This document shows, piece after piece, positions 63,180-64,000 of a DNA stretch of 64,000 nt (within the stretch, counting starts at the first letter, position 1; each line of letters begins with the position of its first letter). The stretch comes from ANME-2 cluster archaeon. Its GTDB lineage: Archaea > Halobacteriota > Methanosarcinia > Methanosarcinales > Methanocomedenaceae. A program made the position numbers and the translations under genes. Under the pieces are notes generated by a model, which saw nothing but the letters and a program-made list of their open reading frames with translations, ran no database searches and had not been told where the DNA came from. Location of the stretch: positions 1-64,000 of the forward strand of contig JAAXOC010000100.1 of the NCBI GenBank assembly GCA_014237145.1, read 5' to 3'.

Positions 63180-63788
63180 ATGACACAAAATATCAATCTA
63201 AAGGAAATAGAAAAAAAGGCATATTGTGATTCCCAGCAGGATGGCTTGATGGAAGTCATGATGGGGCTGATCCTCATGACATTCGGAGGGTTCTTCCATT
63301 CCCCAATCTTTGCGTTCTATATATTGCTAATAGTATTTGCCGGAAGGATTGTGGAGTTTATCCGTAGGCGGTACACCCATCCCAGAATCGGTTTTGTCAA
63401 ATTCCATAAGGATGATTCAAAGGATGCCCTGACAGGTGTATTTCTCTTTGAGGTCACAGTTATCGTGATCATGTTCACTCTGATCTCTCTTTTTGGCAAT
63501 GTAAAGGATTATTCCCAGTGGGTAGACTGGGCGCCATTGTTCTTCGGGATGATTTTGGTCGGACCCTTTGCTCATGCACAATCCAGATCAGGGAATGTCC
63601 GTTATACCGGATATGCGATACTTTCGGTGATTCTGGGTCTATTCTTTTCCCTGACAGAATTTGCTTCCGGGAGTACAGGGTTGATACTCTATCTGGTACT
63701 TATGGGGGGATTTCTTTTCATTAGCGGGCTTTTCATCTTCACCAGGTTCCTGCGCAGGTATCCGCTTGCCACTACAGGAGGCGCTTGA
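63180..63788 (+). CDS. Conserved membrane protein of unknown function
   Basis: 202 residues from the ATG at 63180; a GTG nine bases earlier is part of the GAGGTGATT ribosome site. A TATA-like ATTATATATTG lies at about 63132. Five to six helices; N terminus NINLKEIEKKAYCDSQQDGL, with a QQDGLMEVMMG segment seen in related archaeal and bacterial membrane proteins paired with winged-helix regulators. Its TGA overlaps the ATG of the following regulator (TGATG), so the two form a coupled pair; the protein could be a sensor or target of that regulator. Confidence 0.65.
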   Translation: MTQNINLKEIEKKAYCDSQQDGLMEVMMGLILMTFGGFFHSPIFAFYILLIVFAGRIVEFIRRRYTHPRIGFVKFHKDDSKDALTGVFLFEVTVIVIMFTLISLFGNVKDYSQWVDWAPLFFGMILVGPFAHAQSRSGNVRYTGYAILSVILGLFFSLTEFASGSTGLILYLVLMGGFLFISGLFIFTRFLRRYPLATTGGA

Positions 63789-64000
63789 TGCCAGTAAGTG
63801 ATTCCGGTAGCAGTGAAGAGCTCCAGCAAATCGCGGGAATCGACCGCTTGATCCACGAACCTGCAAGGCTTATGATCATGGCATACCTCTACGTTGTCGA
63901 AAGCGCAGATTTCCTTTTCCTGATGCGCCAGACCGGGCTTACTCCCGGCAATCTCTCCTCACATACGAGCAAGCTTGAGGCTGCAGGGTATGTCGAGATT
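63788..64000 (+). CDS. Winged-helix transcription regulator (partial, runs off the window)
   Basis: The first 71 codons are present. After a short Ser/Glu-rich start, IDRLIHEPARLMIMAYLYVV, FLFLMRQTGLTPGNLSSHTS and KLEAAGYVEI give a clear winged-helix DNA-binding domain of the small MarR/ArsR-like type (HTH_27) that pairs with membrane proteins in many archaea. The 3' end is outside the window. Confidence 0.75.
   Translation, partial: MPVSDSGSSEELQQIAGIDRLIHEPARLMIMAYLYVVESADFLFLMRQTGLTPGNLSSHTSKLEAAGYVEI

Overview
The window looks like a chromosomal segment of a euryarchaeon related to Methanosarcinales or ANME-type methanotrophs. The evidence is a methanogenesis marker 9 protein, archaeal family B DNA polymerase, a three-OB-fold RPA, PTH2-type peptidyl-tRNA hydrolase, aTrm56, Elp3, NreA with a C-terminal PIP box, SRP54, an HVO_0476-type zinc protein, two archaeal pilus/secretion motors, Shine-Dalgarno motifs of the GGAGGTG type and TATA-box promoters. 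A lone CcmC-type haem handling protein suggests cytochrome c maturation. The species cannot be fixed from sequence alone. A bacterial-type MetK points to past gene transfer.

Layout. 0.1-4.8 kb: membrane and RNA genes (Yip1, CcmC, aTrm56, beta-CASP nuclease, DUF1624 acetyltransferase). 5-8.7 kb: accessory patch with toxin-antitoxin (TA)-like pairs separated by copies of the 3' end of a MarR-like gene. 8.8-16.2 kb: a ferredoxin-AOR-ProC operon, divergent from DtxR-FeoB (FeoB is interrupted by an in-frame TGA), then an Rpn-family nuclease. 16.4-26.6 kb: a nucleotidyltransferase, then one long leftward pilus operon (pilin, ATPase, fused TadB-TadC platform, five membrane-anchored pilin-like proteins). 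27.1-33.5 kb: two KaiC-like ATPases, double-SIS protein, PTH2, protein disulfide oxidoreductase, MetK. 33.5-35.1 kb: a second accessory patch with relE and PIN remnants, HicAB, and two copies of an hsdS-like 3' end. 35-48.9 kb: core information genes (PolB, PCM, NreA, RPA, FKBP) plus an M50 protease, marker 9 and a histidine kinase. 49-57 kb: tRNA-Ser(UGA), then an array of small cargo modules punctuated by degenerate tRNA-Ser copies and copies of the elp3 3' end, ending in intact elp3. 57.2-61.6 kb: a second ATPase-TadB-TadC motor. 61.6-64 kb: SRP54, a membrane protein and a partial winged-helix regulator.

The most unusual feature is the elp3/tRNA-Ser array (49,007-57,009). Reading left from elp3, modules follow the order [elp3 3' tail][cargo][tRNA-Ser], with cargo of Fic, HicAB, an archaeal ATPase, and DUF4143 ATPase plus HicAB. 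The tail-tRNA junction falls in a CAACCT microhomology. This pattern is what repeated single-crossover insertion of small circles carrying elp3 tail, cargo and tRNA-Ser would leave. Two other accessory patches in the window (5.5-8.7 and 34.4-35.0 kb) show the same theme of small TA cargo beside duplicated gene 3' ends.

Other points of note are in-frame tandem repeats in both pilus motors, a probable AUA start codon, a DtxR-type palindrome upstream of dtxR, and several dispersed hairpin repeat families.
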